Positions 35,511-47,091 of a stretch of DNA of 57,183 nt are shown here, piece after piece. This DNA comes from Prototheca cutis. Taxonomy: Eukaryota > Chlorophyta > Trebouxiophyceae > Chlorellales > Chlorellaceae. Position 1 is the first letter of the stretch, and every line of letters starts with the position of its first letter. Made by a program: the position numbers and the translations under genes. Under the pieces are notes generated by a model that was not told the origin of the DNA, did no database searches, and was given only the letters and a program-made list of their open reading frames with translations. Location of the stretch: the NCBI GenBank assembly GCA_002897115.2, contig BCIH01000014.1, positions 1-57,183 on the forward strand, given 5' to 3'.

Positions 35511-35625
35511 CCAACTGGGGGTGGGAACCCCCGGGGCTCCTTCCCTTCCCGGCAAGGGAAAGCAGCACCGGGGGTGGAAACCCCGGGGGCTCCCTTCCCG
35601 GGCCAACGAGCCCAGTGCTTCTTGG
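35511..35625. repeat. Tandem hairpin-forming GC-rich units at the element's 3' end (candidate guide-RNA region)
   Basis: Two similar units about 51 bp apart, at 35517-35552 and 35568-35604, each contain GGGGGTGG..AACCCC(C)GGGG followed by CTCC(C)TTCCC. Each can fold as a G5/C5-type stem. They lie between the Fanzor1-like coding region and the right inverted repeat. In TnpB and Fanzor loci the omega/fRNA is transcribed from this position. That this segment is such an RNA is an inference. Confidence 0.45.
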
Positions 35626-35931
35626 CCCGGAAAGGAAAAACAGCCCCGGAGGTGGTCCATCATTAAGATGGTCCACCTTCCTATTGCCCTGCAGAGTGTG
35701 AAAATTTTCGGCCATCCGTGATGCCCAGCAACCCCCGGGGTGATGTGACGCTGTTGCTGGCTGAGCTGGTTGCATTATTTTGGCCCTGCATGGTATTGGG
35801 ACACGCATCCCGGCCACACCCAAGAGCACGTTCCCACATGCAAGCAGGTCTTCCCCTTGTCAAAAGGCATTTTCACACATACAATGTGAGGTGCTTTTCC
35901 AGTCTCGGTTTCCCTAAGATGAACCGATGAG

Positions 35932-37010
35932 ATGGCCCTGGCGGGGTTGCGAACATGCCGGCTGCCAGTGTCGCAGGCGCAATGCGTCTGCCGTCGACTG
36001 GCGCTGCCGAGGGCATGCACCACGCACTCCGACATACATAGTCGATCATTTGAGTTGAATTGGATCAGATCTGCGGGGTCTTCGACTGGCCGCAGGCGCG
36101 GCATTCGAGGCGCGTCGGGCTTGGCAGATGCCTCCGCTCCGACACCCGATAGCGACCAACCTGCCAAGAACATCGTCGTGGCAATCGACAAGACCAAGGT
36201 CAGAGGACCATAATGGGTTTGGGAACCCGTTGAAATTGTGGGTTGCAGTCAAATGACCCGCGACCTGCCGTGTAGCCGCGGGCATGCCGATCGAATGTCA
36301 AGGCTCCTCTCGGTTGTACCTGGTGAGATTTCCTCCTTACCCCAAAATCCACACACAACCGCGGCTGGTGTGGCATGAACAAGTCCAAGACATTCTCGTC
36401 GCTGAATTACAATGCAAGCTCTTGTCTCCTCTAAAACCAACGCCCGTCCAGGAATCGCTGGTGGCTATGAGGTGGGCACTGGCCAACCTCTTCCGACCGG
36501 GCCAATCGGCGTTGACGCTGCTCCACGTGGTGCCCGACTTTTATGAAAACCCTGCCCCCGGCTCCACGTACTTTGATGCTGCATACGATGAAGCAGTGGA
36601 GGCAGCGATAGAGGACGACGATCGTGATGTCATCCAGCGGTATTTCGTGGCAGAGGCTGCCGCGGCTGGGATCCCAGTCCGTCTGGTGTGCATCAAGGAA
36701 AGCACCACGCACCACACCGGCGCAGCCATCGCCGCCGCCGCCGCCAAGCTACAGGTACTGCAGTAATTTGCATTCAGAGTTGGCTCATGCGTCGTTCCAT
36801 TTGCAGTTGGGAAGGAGGGTGAGGTTTTTCGTCCGGCACGACAATTTCCGCCCCACCGCCAACCGCCGCCTCCCCTCTCAGGCCGACCCTTTGGTCGTGG
36901 CGCGGCACCAAAAGGGTTCGCTGGAGACCATGCTTATGGGCTCCACGGCCCAATACTGCGCCAGCCACTGCACCACGCCTGTCGTGCTCGTCCCCGTGGC
37001 TGCCGAGTGA
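35932..37010 (+). CDS. Universal stress protein (USP) domain protein, possibly plastid-targeted
   Basis: Exons 35932-36198, 36452-36754 and 36882-37010 join in phase to 232 residues. The first about 75 residues are basic and Ser/Arg-rich (MALAGLRTCRLPVSQAQCVC), as in an organelle transit peptide. The USP fold follows: NIVVAIDKTKESLVAMRWAL, LTLLHVVPDFYENP, and the ATP-binding-type end QKGSLETMLMGSTAQYC then TTPVVLVP, which matches G-x(9)-G-S/T of ATP-binding USPs. USPs are stress-related nucleotide-binding proteins. The first intron is short and starts at GTCAGAGG. The gene lies 142 bp from the inverted-repeat element. Confidence 0.85.
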
Positions 37011-37441
37011 GGGAGACGCGTGTGCTGAACCTGAACCAAATGCGTTGTCTGTACTACTGCGCTGTGTGTCATTGATTGCTCCCATTCACATGCAAGACGC
37101 AGCATCCAGGGAACTCGGTCTGTGGCCGACGCGCACTGCTTGCAAAAGCGGCCACAGACCCCAGCTGCCGTTCCCGTCTTGCGGCAAAAAGGCCCAAAAG
37201 GGCAGGGAATTCGGGAAACAACAGTGCAATGAAGGCAGAGATTGGTTGGCACTGCCCGCAGGGTTGTTGCCATCGGGATGTGACTCACTCACACACAGGG
37301 TCAGGGTCAGGGGTCCTGGGACCATGGCGACGAGCCAATGACCGGTGGGACCAGGACTGCAGTGCGATGATGACGATGACAACGAGTTTGTTCTCCAGAG
37401 CCTGTCATGCACACAGCGGGGTGCCTTTAGCAATCAGTCCA
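37011..37441. other. Convergent 3' intergenic region
   Basis: 431 bp between USP (+) and histidine-phosphatase (-) genes. No supported feature. Confidence 0.5.
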
Positions 37442-38974
37442 TCACTGCATCTCGGCGGCGGACTCGCCGCCCTTGAACCAGGTGACGTCTGGGATGCCTG
37501 CACCGCCGGCGTCCGATAGGACCAGCGTCCGGGACTCTGCGTTCTCGTACCAGCGCTGCAGCTCCTCCCGCACGGGTCGCGCATACTCGTTGCCAAAGCA
37601 CGTCAGCGTAAACCACAGAAACGCCGAGTGCGTCACCACCGCAATGTTCGTCTCCGGTCGTTTCATCAGCCACTGTGTATGTGCAGGCGAGATTGTCTAG
37701 TTTTGTCTGTGTGTGGAGGCAGGATTGCCTGGGTTCTGTGTGTCGAAATCACCGCACCACCCACGCATGTCTGTCAAAAATGGGTAATCGAACAAAGTGC
37801 CTGCAACGACCCTGCCAACCTGGAGGAATTTCATGCCGCGGTGCACGACACGGCCCTCCTCCTCGACGACTCCCGGCGCCCACTGCACATCCTCGTCGGT
37901 CTCAATCAGACTAAAGTCGACGGCAGGGAAGGCAGCCGCCGCCTGGGTGACGGGCCGGCGCTGGTCGCAGTGGCTGGGGCCCAGCCGCTCACGGCAGAGC
38001 TCGTGCGCCAGGAACGTGACACCAGGCGGCACATACAGCGCGCCATGCTCCACACGTAGGCTGGGCTCCCCCGTCTGCGCGGCCATCAACAGTCGCGGGG
38101 CATCGGGCATGCCCTCCTCGGGCCCCGCTCCGTCGACATCGGCCCCCTCAGCCTCCATCTCGCTGGGCTCGGCGTTGACACCAGCCGCCGGCGGCTCCCG
38201 CAGCCCAAACGCCCCCGCCGCTGTTTCCAATGCCCGCATCATCGGGGAGACGACGACGAGCTGTTTTGGGGGGGATTGAAGGATGAGATGGGAACGTGTC
38301 TATTTGTATAATTTGGGGGTTATCTTGATCCCCTCCCAACTTCAGGCAGCGCGAGATGCACACACTCAACACCCCTGCCCCCATGTTGCCTGCTTGCCTG
38401 GATGCCGTTGCAAGGCGGCACACGGGCGAGGTGCGCCCCAAGCGCGTGCGCTTGACGCCAGCCCGCTTCCGTGAGGTGCGAGTCGGGCGTGTTGATCCCA
38501 GCGTTGTGGAAACCTTCGCCGTGCCGGATGAACGTAATTGTCTTCGTGTACGACACCGGCATCAGACTCAGCTGCGGCTCGTACTTGACGGGCCGTGCGT
38601 CCATGAGATGGGCCGGGGAGGAGCCGATGGGAATGCCATTGGTGTCTGAAGGAAGGGAGATTCAGGGTGTTCACACGGAGCGTAGGTTTGCATGCGGGGT
38701 TGTATGTGGAAGGGGGTCGACGCTGCAACCCACCCCCCCAAACCCAGACACACACACACTCAGACAACACACCAGTCTTCTCCATCAGGATGTCCTGGAA
38801 CTCTCTCCTGATCTTGGCGGTGTGCCTCAGGTAGTCGTGCATGCCGCTGCTCCAGAACAGGTTGGGCTTCCGCTCCCATTGCCCCGTGCACCACTGGACA
38901 AACTGCTTGTTGAGGGCCGTCACGTACTGGCGAAAGTGCTCCACCCGGTCCTTGGGCTTTTGCGTCGACGCCAT
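37442..38974 (-). CDS. Histidine phosphatase superfamily protein (phosphoglycerate mutase-like)
   Basis: Exons 38974-38773, 38645-38398, 38260-37820 and 37672-37442 join in phase to 373 residues. The catalytic RHG motif is ITFIRHGEGFHNAG, followed by SHLTEAGWRQAHALGAHL. After the second intron come LVVVSPMMRALETAAGAF and the second catalytic His in TNIAVVTHSAFLWFTL. An insertion of about 45 acidic residues (EPSEMEAEGADVDGAGPEEG) sits before the cap region. The N-terminal about 70 residues are helical. The second intron appears to be GC-AG (GGCATCCAG then GCAAGC). A start 13 codons upstream is also open. The family includes phosphatases and mutases; the substrate is unknown. Confidence 0.87.
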
Positions 38975-39489
38975 GCTGGACCCCGAATGACTTGTGGAAC
39001 GGAGAACTAGCACAGCATGACACCCTGGGCCCGCAGGTTGAGAGGGCGCAGCTGCTCGACGGGTTGCGGCCGCACGCTGGGCAGAATCCCGGGCGCTTCC
39101 CTCCTGCCCCGTGGCTCTCTACACACGCTCCTGGCCCTGCCGCGCTTGCAATGCTCTCCTGAAAATAATTCAGAAACAGGCAATGCTTGCTTCGACCGGT
39201 CCTCTGCCGACGTTTGTGAGGCGGGAGTGGCGGGTTAATACAAGGGGCGACGCCGGGCAATCCATCGGGAATCCGGGCCCTTTGCTTGCGCAGGGATCCA
39301 ACCACCTCTCGAAGCACAGGGCTTCTCCCCGGTCAATCCACCTGGAATTCTCTTCACCTTTGGGTTTTGTGCGGATACAACAAACAGCAGCAGCTGGAAA
39401 AAAAATGCCGCCTCAAGTGGGATGCAGACAACTATTTTGCTGCAGCGTCCCACAGCTCGGGACGACTCGTCGCCATGCCAGGCGTCACC
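38975..39489 (-). other. Intergenic, histidine-phosphatase promoter side and mtEF-G 3' flank
   Basis: 515 bp between tandem minus-strand genes. No supported feature. Confidence 0.5.
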
Positions 39490-41742
39490 TCACTTGCCGG
39501 CCTTGACTGCGCGGTAGTTTGCGGTGAGTTCGTTGAGGACGTCTTGGGTGACGGGCTGGTGCGCCGCGTACTCCATGGTGAACTCTCCCTTGCCCTGCGT
39601 CATGCTGCGCAGTGCGGTGGAGTAGCCAAACATTTGACCCAGGGGCACGGTGGCCTGCATGATCGTGTCGTCGCCCTCCTGCTCGCTGTTGTTGATCAGG
39701 CCCTTGCGGCGGTTCAAGTCGCCCATCACCGCGCCCTGGAACTCGGTGGGCGCACAGACCTCGACGCCCATCATGGGCTCCAGGATCGTGGGCGCGGCGG
39801 CTTCAAAGGCAGCGCGAAAAGCGTGGACGCAGGCCAGCTTGAAGGCCAGTTCGCTGGAATCGACGGCGTGCGCGGCGCCGTCGGTCAGCACGACGCGGAC
39901 GCCCTCGACGGGGTGGCCAATCAGGGATCCAGAATTCACGGCTTCGGCAAAGCCCTTTTCACAGGCGGGGATGTAGGCGGGCGGGATGGCGTTGCCAATC
40001 ATGCCGTTGACAAACTCAAACTTGACGGGGCTGTCCGCGGGCAGGGGCTCGATGCGCCCCGCCACACGCGCGTACTGGCCCTGCCCGCCAGACTGCTTCT
40101 TGTGGAGATGGTCAAAGTTGGCAGGCCGGGTGATGGTCTCGCGGTAGCTGACGCGCGGGCGGCCGACTTCGCACTCCACCTTGTACTCGCGCTTCATGCG
40201 CTCGACGTAAATTTCCAGGTGAAGCTCGCCCATGCCGGAGATGACGGTCTGGCCGCTCTCCGCATCCTGGGTCACCCTGAAGGTGGGGTCCTCCTTGGTA
40301 AAGCGGTTGAGGGCCTTTGAGAAGTTGGCCGACTGGTCGCGAGACTTTGGGGCGACGGCCAGGCTCATCACGGGCTCGGGCACGCGGATGCTGGTCATGG
40401 CCAGCCGCGTGCCGTCCGTGAACGTATCCCCCGAAGCGCAGTCCACGCCAAACATCGCGACGATGTCGCCCGCGCCGGCCTCGGCAATGTCCTCCAGCTC
40501 GTCGCTGTGCATGCGCACGAGGCGCGGGACCTTGATCCTCTTGCCCGTGCTCTGGTTCACCACCGTGTCGCCCTTGCGCAGGACACCAGAGTATACCCGG
40601 ACGTATGTCAGCTGGCCAAAGCGCCCCTCCTCGAGCTTGAACGCGAGAGCCGCCATCGGGCCGCTCCGCGTGCACGCCAGCGTCATCGGCTTTTCCTCGC
40701 CGCCGCTCAGATCCACCGCGCCGTTGCGCACGTCCAGCGGGCAGGGAAGGTAGTCGGTGACGCCATCCAGCAGCAGCTGCACGCCCTTGTTTTTGAACGC
40801 AGAGCCCATGAAAACGGGGACGAAATCCAGAGCCAGCGTCGCCCGCCGGATCGCTGCCCGCAGCGCCGCGGGTTCGATGGGTTCTTCAAGCAAGAACAGC
40901 TCGCCGAGCTCTTCGTCCACCTCGGCGACACGCTCGACCAGCTCCGCGCGCTTGGCTTCAACTTCGGAAGTCAAATCAGCAGGTAGCTCCACCTCGACGA
41001 CGCTGTCGCCCGAGGGCCCCTCAAAGACGTAGGCCTTGCGGTCGACCAGGTCCACGAGTCCCTTGAGCGCGTCCTCGACGCCCATGGGCACCTGGACAAA
41101 CGCGGCATTGAGCCGCAGCTTCTCGCGGATCTGGCGCAGCACCTTGCCCGGGTCGGCCCCCGCGCGGTCGAGCTTGTTGATGAACGCCACGCGGGGCACG
41201 TCGTAGCGCCGCATCTGGCGATCGACGGTGATGGACTGCGACTGCACGCCGCCGACGGAGCACAGCACCAGCACCGCGCCGTCCAGCACGCGAAGGGCGC
41301 GCTCAACCTCGATGGTGAAATCAACGTGACCGGGGGTGTCGATCAGGTTGATGTGCGTGTCCTTCCACTGGCAAAACGTCGCGGCCGACTGGATGGTGAT
41401 GCCCTTCTCGCGCTCAAGATCCATGCTGTCCATCTTGGCGCCCACGCCGTCCTTGCCGCGGACCTCGTGGATCGCGTTGATGCGGCCGGTGTAGTACAGG
41501 ATGCGCTCGGACAGGGTCGTCTTGCCGCTGTCGATGTGCGCGGAAATGCCGATGTTGCGCACGTCAGACAGCAGTGCACGGTCCTCCTCCTGCACCTCCG
41601 CAGCCTGCGCCGCGAAGACGCGGGCAGAGACAGGCTGCAGCGCCGCCTGAGCGCCGGGCAGCCGGGGGGTCACCTGCCCTGCCAGCCAGGACCCAGCGGG
41701 CTGGGCCAGGCCTGCCCGCAGCCTCCTGGCCGCAACCAGCAT
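39490..41742 (-). CDS. GFM1: Mitochondrial elongation factor G (mtEF-G1), intronless
   Basis: A single open frame of 750 residues, the normal family length. The presequence [20 protein letters not shown] is followed by the GTPase: P-loop [15 protein letters not shown], switch [21 protein letters not shown], and NKLDRAGAD. Domains II-V follow; domain IV contains [15 protein letters not shown] and domain V ends [16 protein letters not shown]. It catalyses translocation on mitochondrial ribosomes. I chose the ATG at 41742 because it opens an Arg-rich targeting peptide right before conserved sequence; the open frame continues upstream only into low-complexity DNA. Every other complete gene in this window has introns. 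Confidence 0.95.
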   Translation of the reverse strand: MLVAARRLRAGLAQPAGSWLAGQVTPRLPGAQAALQPVSARVFAAQAAEVQEEDRALLSDVRNIGISAHIDSGKTTLSERILYYTGRINAIHEVRGKDGVGAKMDSMDLEREKGITIQSAATFCQWKDTHINLIDTPGHVDFTIEVERALRVLDGAVLVLCSVGGVQSQSITVDRQMRRYDVPRVAFINKLDRAGADPGKVLRQIREKLRLNAAFVQVPMGVEDALKGLVDLVDRKAYVFEGPSGDSVVEVELPADLTSEVEAKRAELVERVAEVDEELGELFLLEEPIEPAALRAAIRRATLALDFVPVFMGSAFKNKGVQLLLDGVTDYLPCPLDVRNGAVDLSGGEEKPMTLACTRSGPMAALAFKLEEGRFGQLTYVRVYSGVLRKGDTVVNQSTGKRIKVPRLVRMHSDELEDIAEAGAGDIVAMFGVDCASGDTFTDGTRLAMTSIRVPEPVMSLAVAPKSRDQSANFSKALNRFTKEDPTFRVTQDAESGQTVISGMGELHLEIYVERMKREYKVECEVGRPRVSYRETITRPANFDHLHKKQSGGQGQYARVAGRIEPLPADSPVKFEFVNGMIGNAIPPAYIPACEKGFAEAVNSGSLIGHPVEGVRVVLTDGAAHAVDSSELAFKLACVHAFRAAFEAAAPTILEPMMGVEVCAPTEFQGAVMGDLNRRKGLINNSEQEGDDTIMQATVPLGQMFGYSTALRSMTQGKGEFTMEYAAHQPVTQDVLNELTANYRAVKAGK

Positions 41743-42095
41743 ATTCAAAGATATGTGGAAATACTCAAACGACTCGGTCAAGAAAGTGCGATGGTATGTG
41801 CCCGGTGCATGCGCGGAGGAGGGGTGCCCGGGAGAGGCGAGCGGCTCCCTGGCCTGGCCGACGGATGCGCGCAGGCAGGCTCTCAATCGCCGCACCCGCA
41901 CGCAGGCAGCAGGGGAGCGCACACCGGATTGTTTTGCTCCGGGGTGCACAAGAGGACCAGTGCCGATCGCTTGCCACGGATTGTGGATGGGCTGGGGCAT
42001 CTCTCCTGGAGGGAGGTATGGGTTTATCGCATGCACGTCATCGTCTCGCGCCCTGGGTGACTCATCGTTCTTGTCGGTTGCCCTTACCCTTAAAC

Positions 42096-42185
<90 letters not shown>

Positions 42186-42338
42186 AAACAAGGATCGCCA
42201 GCCTGCACACCCTCCACTACTGCAGTCTCCTTTCAAAGACAAACAGATAGACAGCAAAATAAATAATGAAATAATGGGCCTCTCTCAATTTGTTTTGGTC
42301 AACGCTCTCCAACACCAGAGGAAGGAAGGAATTGGTAG
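41743..42338 (-). other. Intergenic, mtEF-G promoter side; contains an 87-nt poly-C tract
   Basis: 596 bp. Positions 42098-42184 are 87 uninterrupted C on the + strand, i.e. poly-G upstream of mtEF-G on its coding strand. No gene is seen. Confidence 0.6.
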
Positions 42339-44576
42339 TCAGGCCGCCGCCTCCAGACCGTACACCTGTCGCACGCGGCGTATGTAATCCGCCTTCTCCA
42401 CGCACTCGGGGCAGGCCTCGCCCCTGGCCGCCAGGAGCTGCTTCAGCTGCGCCGCCCTAAACTTGTGCAGGTCGGTGTCGGGCGTGAGCCTGACCGCCCC
42501 CGCGCAGCGACTGCCGTCGCGGAAGGAAGAAAGGAAGGCCGACAGCGACTCGGCCTTGACGGCGCCCGTGTGCCGAACCGTCGTGTCCAGGCTGCCCCCG
42601 CACACCGCCATCGCCGCAGGAAACTCGTCTATGCCCAATTCCTTGGCTAGACCCTGTGCGCAAGTATATTGCGAGACAGGGGTGGTGGTTGGTGCTCGTG
42701 CTCATTGTGGTTCTTGTTTTCATGCGTGTGCGAGTTCGGCAGTGAACCTTCCTTTGCGGGGGATGCAACCCAATCGCCATTCAAAAACAGAAGAATCCAT
42801 CATCCGCCAGCCAACTACCCTTGCCTTGGCAGAGGCTGGGATCTCGGCGACCGTGGCCTTGCCCTTGTATCGCAGCGCCAGGCTGCGCGCCACGGCCCCC
42901 GGCCCCGGCTTGGTGGTGAAAAGAAGCAGGCTGACGCCCCAGGATGGCACGCGGCGCACGAAATCTGCAACTGCCTGATCGCTCGTCAGCTGTGGCACGT
43001 CCCTCGGCAGCAGGCTCAGTGCATAGTCTCGCAGCGCCGCCGACGAGCGGTCTCCCTGGTAGTCCTCCAACCGACCATCGCTGCAAGGGAAGAGTCGTTG
43101 TTATTGACGTTGGGATAGGGAACCTTGCTTTCTTTCTTAAATGTTGGTAGTCGATCAGACAAGGAGGAGGAGGAGGATGCTCCTTGTTTGTCTGTGGTGG
43201 ATGCCTGCCCTCTGGCCGCTGGACCCCGCCGACAACCCGCTGCCGTCCTTAGGGAGAAAAATTCCCCACAAAGAACCCTGAGCAAACCACTCACCGGAAG
43301 GTCTTGATGGTGGGGTAGCCGCGGATGCCGTGCTGCTGACACAGCGCAGCGTGCTCCTCGCAGTTCACTGCTGCGACGCGGACGATGCCCGCCAGTGCAG
43401 AGGCCACCTTGGCCCACTTGGGTGCCAGCTGGCGACAGTGTCCGCACCAGGGGGCATAAAACTCGATCATCCACACCCAGCCCGCACCATCGCCACTGGG
43501 GAAATCGTCCGGGGTCAATTGTCGGACGGCCGGCGCATCGGCATACAGCGAGCCGCCACCCTGGCGCCCGCCCCGGGGCTGCTGTCGATGCTGGCGTTGC
43601 TGGAAGCCGCCGCCGCCGCCGCCGCCGCCGCTGCCACCAAACCCAGCAGGGAAACCTGTGAGTAGTAAAGCGGAACAGATTTCGCATGCCTGCGACTATC
43701 ATTGCAGAGAGTACCTGCCGTGGGTTGGTTGCAGCACCGTTGCCCTCTCGACTCCATCCATCCACAGTATTGCTGCCATCTTCCAGCACACAACGACCAA
43801 TAATCATGTGCAACTCCATCCAACCACCCAATCACGCACCGCCGGCACCGCCAGGACCACCAAAGGAAAAGTGAACTCGTTGGCCACCGCCCATGCCGCC
43901 AAACACCGTCTGGAACGTTGCAAACGGGTCGCCCTGCAGACGAGCATCGATGGCAGGTCACTCAGCATGCATGCATTTCCCCATCTTTTTGCAATCATAG
44001 AGTAACAATGGTAGAATAAAATACAGCGGGCCACCTGTACATCCACGCGCGCACCGAGACATCTTTGCCACCTCCACCTCACAAAACAAATACCTCCACA
44101 CCAACCTGGAAGTGGAAGCCTTCAAAATTTCCGGGCCCTCCTCCCTGGCCATGTTGCTGTGGGCCCTCGCTGCCAAACTGGTCGTACATGCGCCGCTTCT
44201 CCGGGTCGCTGAGGACCTCGTAGGCCTCGGCCACCTCCCTGAACTTCTTCTCAGACGCATCCTTGTCCTCGGGGTTCCGGTCCGGATGGTACTTCCTGCG
44301 GTCGGAGTGGGCCGGGACAGACAAGTTAGCTCCACGGTCACCAACATGGCACAAACATATTCCAATGTCATTGATGGCAGTGCTGGATCAGAGGCAGCCG
44401 TCACCAGCGCACATTGCCTGCCGCCTGTATGCCTTCTGGATCGTCCTGTCGTCTGCGTCCGTCGCAATGCCCAGTACATCGTAATACTTTGTGTCATGCA
44501 CACATTGGATGACCACAAAATTGGCTAAAAGCAGCAGAATGGCGCAGAGACCGCGTGCCCGGATTCCAACCAGCAT
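42339..44576 (-). CDS. ER J-domain / thioredoxin protein with MANF-like C-terminal domain (ERdj5-like)
   Basis: Six exons in phase: 44576-44413, 44295-44106, 43933-43840, 43655-43295, 43080-42819 and 42653-42339; 461 residues. The signal peptide is [20 protein letters not shown]. The J domain follows directly, with [20 protein letters not shown] and HPD in [13 protein letters not shown], then a Gly/Phe- and Gln/Arg-rich linker ([11 protein letters not shown]). The thioredoxin domain has [20 protein letters not shown] and [13 protein letters not shown] second, CGHC-lacking thioredoxin-like region follows. The end, [20 protein letters not shown] then ADYIRRV, resembles the SAP-like C-terminal domain of MANF, with its CxxC. 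The architecture suggests a BiP co-chaperone and disulfide reductase. No KDEL-type signal is present (end EAAA). Confidence 0.88.
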
Positions 44577-45149
44577 CGTGACCGGGCCTCGGGGTGGGAC
44601 TGCCCCGCTGCACGCCCAGTCCACGATTCCAACTTGTCTGCTGCGGTGGGTACAAATAAACCAGAAATTGTGCATGTACACTGCACGATGTTTGAGTGTA
44701 TTGTCTGATGCGGTGTGCGGGTGAGACGCATTCCGGTGTCCAGGGGCCCCCCTTGCCAAAACATTCGCAAAAACGTCATGGAGGAAAATGAGGAAAACAG
44801 CCTCTTGCCCTGGGTAGGGCCATCCCGCTCGGGCAGTCCGAGTACAAACTCACGCAGCAGCGGAAAGTCAGCGGACGTGCCACACATGATTCGACCTGAG
44901 CGCCAATTGTATCAGGACGACATCTTCGACAGCGTCGCATCGCTTTCCACGTTTCAGCCAGAGAAAGTTGTGTCGCAACTGTCGAGGGTGCTCGCTCATA
45001 CACCGTCAAAGACAGGCGGCCCAGCGGACTTCGTGCCCGCCCACCACCTCCTTGTGAGTCCAGGGCTGTGCATGAGAATCCATTAGAATTCGATTTACAG
45101 CAAGAAACGGACGCAAGAACCGTCTCCAGATTGCTCCCGTAGGCTGATC
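44577..45149. promoter_or_regulatory. Divergent intergenic region between ERdj5-like (-) and phosphomannomutase (+)
   Basis: 573 bp. No supported gene. Confidence 0.4.
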
Positions 45150-46635
45150 ATGACCAAGCGCGTGCTGGCCCTCTTCGATGTGGATGGCACCCTCACGGTT
45201 GCTCGCAAGGTGAGGGACGTGCCCCACGGAAGGGAGAGCGACCTGGTCCCAGGATCTGTCTGCCACGTGCTCTGATCAACAGCTTTCATTCCATTCACAC
45301 CACCGACAACAACTGCGTGCAGGGGATTGAGCCAGACATGGTGGAGCACCTGAAGCGCCTCCGCAAGGTGGGTGTGTGAGTGTGGAGTGATCCGGTGGGG
45401 CTTCCTGTGCACGGCTGGGGATCTCTCGCCAGTGCCACTGCTGGCTTTTTTGCCTGGCAGCCTGGCTGTGATGACCAGATGATATTGACACCACTGAGCT
45501 CACCCCCTGGCTGTATGCAGTCCGTGAAGATTGGCACCGTGGGCGGATCCGACCTCGCAAAGCAAATGGAGCAGCTGGGTGACACTGGTGAGGGGGGTTG
45601 CTGTTTTATCCATAGATGATGCTACTTCTCGTGAGACACGCTATAACCGATGCATTCCTCTGCCTGGCTGCTGCTGTGCGATGTCTGATGTTGGGGACTC
45701 GTGCTCCCCAACTGCCATGACCATAATTAAAGGCCATCCCCGGAGCCCACGCCCACTCTTACCACCCACACCCACACACACACACACCCACACACACCCA
45801 CACACACAGTGCTGGAGGACTTTGACTTTGCATTTGCCGAGAATGGACTCGTGGCGTACGAGAATGGCAAGCTCCTGGCGGTGCAGTCCATCTCACGGCA
45901 CCTGGGCGAGGAAAACCTGCAGCGTCTGATCAACTTTATGCTCCAATACCTGTCCAGTGCGTGTGGACTGCTGCCGGGAGTTGAGGGTTTTTAGGGCTTG
46001 GATGCATGACCAGCGGCGGATGTGACTGGACTGCTCCAATTGCATGGGTGGTCCCGTTATCAAAGTGCTCCTGTCTCGTCGTCTCAACCAACTCTTGCAT
46101 CCACCCATCCACAGCGATCGAGATTCCCGTCAAGCGTGGCACCTTTATCGAGTTCCGCAAGGGCATGCTGAATGTGTCGCCCATTGGTCGCAACTGCTCC
46201 CAGGAAGAGCGTGATGCATTTGAGGTGTACGACCTCAAGCACGGCATTAGGTGAGACCGGGGTTTCTCTTTTCTGGGTATGGGGCTGTAACAAGCATCTA
46301 TTTATTCCAGCAGGGCACATCACTGGACCCTTCACCCCGATAATGCACACAAAGCGTTCAAACCGAAACACGCGCAGGGCCAAGTTTGTCGAGGTTCTCA
46401 AGGAAAAGTTTGCAGACCTCAATTTGACCTTTTCCATTGGAGGCCAGATTTCCTTTGATGTCTTTCCCCAAGTGCGTTTGCTTGTCTGATCTGGGTGTGT
46501 GTGGGGGGAAGGAGGGTGGGGGCCAGTGCCGTTGGGCATGGGTTGCATGCACATACGATGGTCGTGTCGAAGGCTGCATGGCCCTCTGCCGGGAGTGCAT
46601 GCAGTCCGCATGCCATTCTACATTTTTCCATGCAT

Positions 46636-46674
<39 letters not shown>

Positions 46675-47091
46675 AAAAACTAAAACAAAAAAAATAAAAC
46701 TAAATGCTGCATTGCAGGGCTGGGACAAGACGTACTGCCTGCGGTACCTCCAGAACCAGTTTGATGAAATTCACTTTTTTGGTGACAAGACATTCAAGGT
46801 ATGATTGGGTGGTGTGTTGACTAGAGTTCTGGGAGTGCTTTTGGCGGACTTTTTCAATTTTGAGAGCAACTGGGGCCACGAGAGTGGAATGGCTCGCGCT
46901 TGGCCGGTGCTTCCCACAGAGCCGGGGCATGACCAGATGGAGCGATGCACTTTGGCACACTTCGAGTGGCCCCCCACGACCATGTGCAGGGCGGGAATGA
47001 CTATGAAATCTTTGAGCACCCAGAGACCATTGGGCACACGGTCAACGGGCCCGCAGACACCATCAAGCAGACGAGCGACCTCTTCTTGTAG
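45150..47091 (+). CDS. PMM: Phosphomannomutase (eukaryotic PMM, HAD superfamily)
   Basis: Eight exons in phase: 45150-45209, 45323-45367, 45521-45587, 45810-45956, 46115-46250, 46378-46471, 46718-46798 and 46990-47091; 243 residues, as in plant and human PMM. The HAD nucleophile motif is [14 protein letters not shown]. It is followed by [67 protein letters not shown] and [20 protein letters not shown]. It interconverts mannose 6-phosphate and mannose 1-phosphate for GDP-mannose, N-glycans and ascorbate in the cytosol. A TGTAA at 47129-47133, about 40 nt after the stop, fits the usual green-algal poly(A) signal. Intron 6 holds a poly-C/poly-A tract. Confidence 0.95.
46636..46679. repeat. Poly-C (29 nt) followed by poly-A (15 nt) in a PMM intron
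   Basis: A run of C then A on the coding strand, inside the intron 46472-46717 and shortly before its 3' splice site. Confidence 0.9.

Larger units (their letters stand above)
34208..35790 (+). mobile_element. 1.58-kb terminal-inverted-repeat element carrying a Fanzor1-like pseudogene
   Basis: The left end starts TGCAGGGCAGAAAATGATGA; the right end, read inwards from 35790, is TGCAGGGCCAAAATAATGCA. The two ends are imperfect inverted repeats of about 20 bp. Outer segments 34208-34420 and 35645-35790 match, in the same relative order and on the minus strand, the two halves of the 354-bp copy at 55247-55600. The inner 1.2 kb (about 34420-35640) is absent from that copy and contains the Fanzor1-like gene on the plus strand plus a GC-rich structured tail. 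No clear target-site duplication is seen. It lies between pfkB and the USP gene. The transposase type is unknown; no transposase is encoded. Confidence 0.72.
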
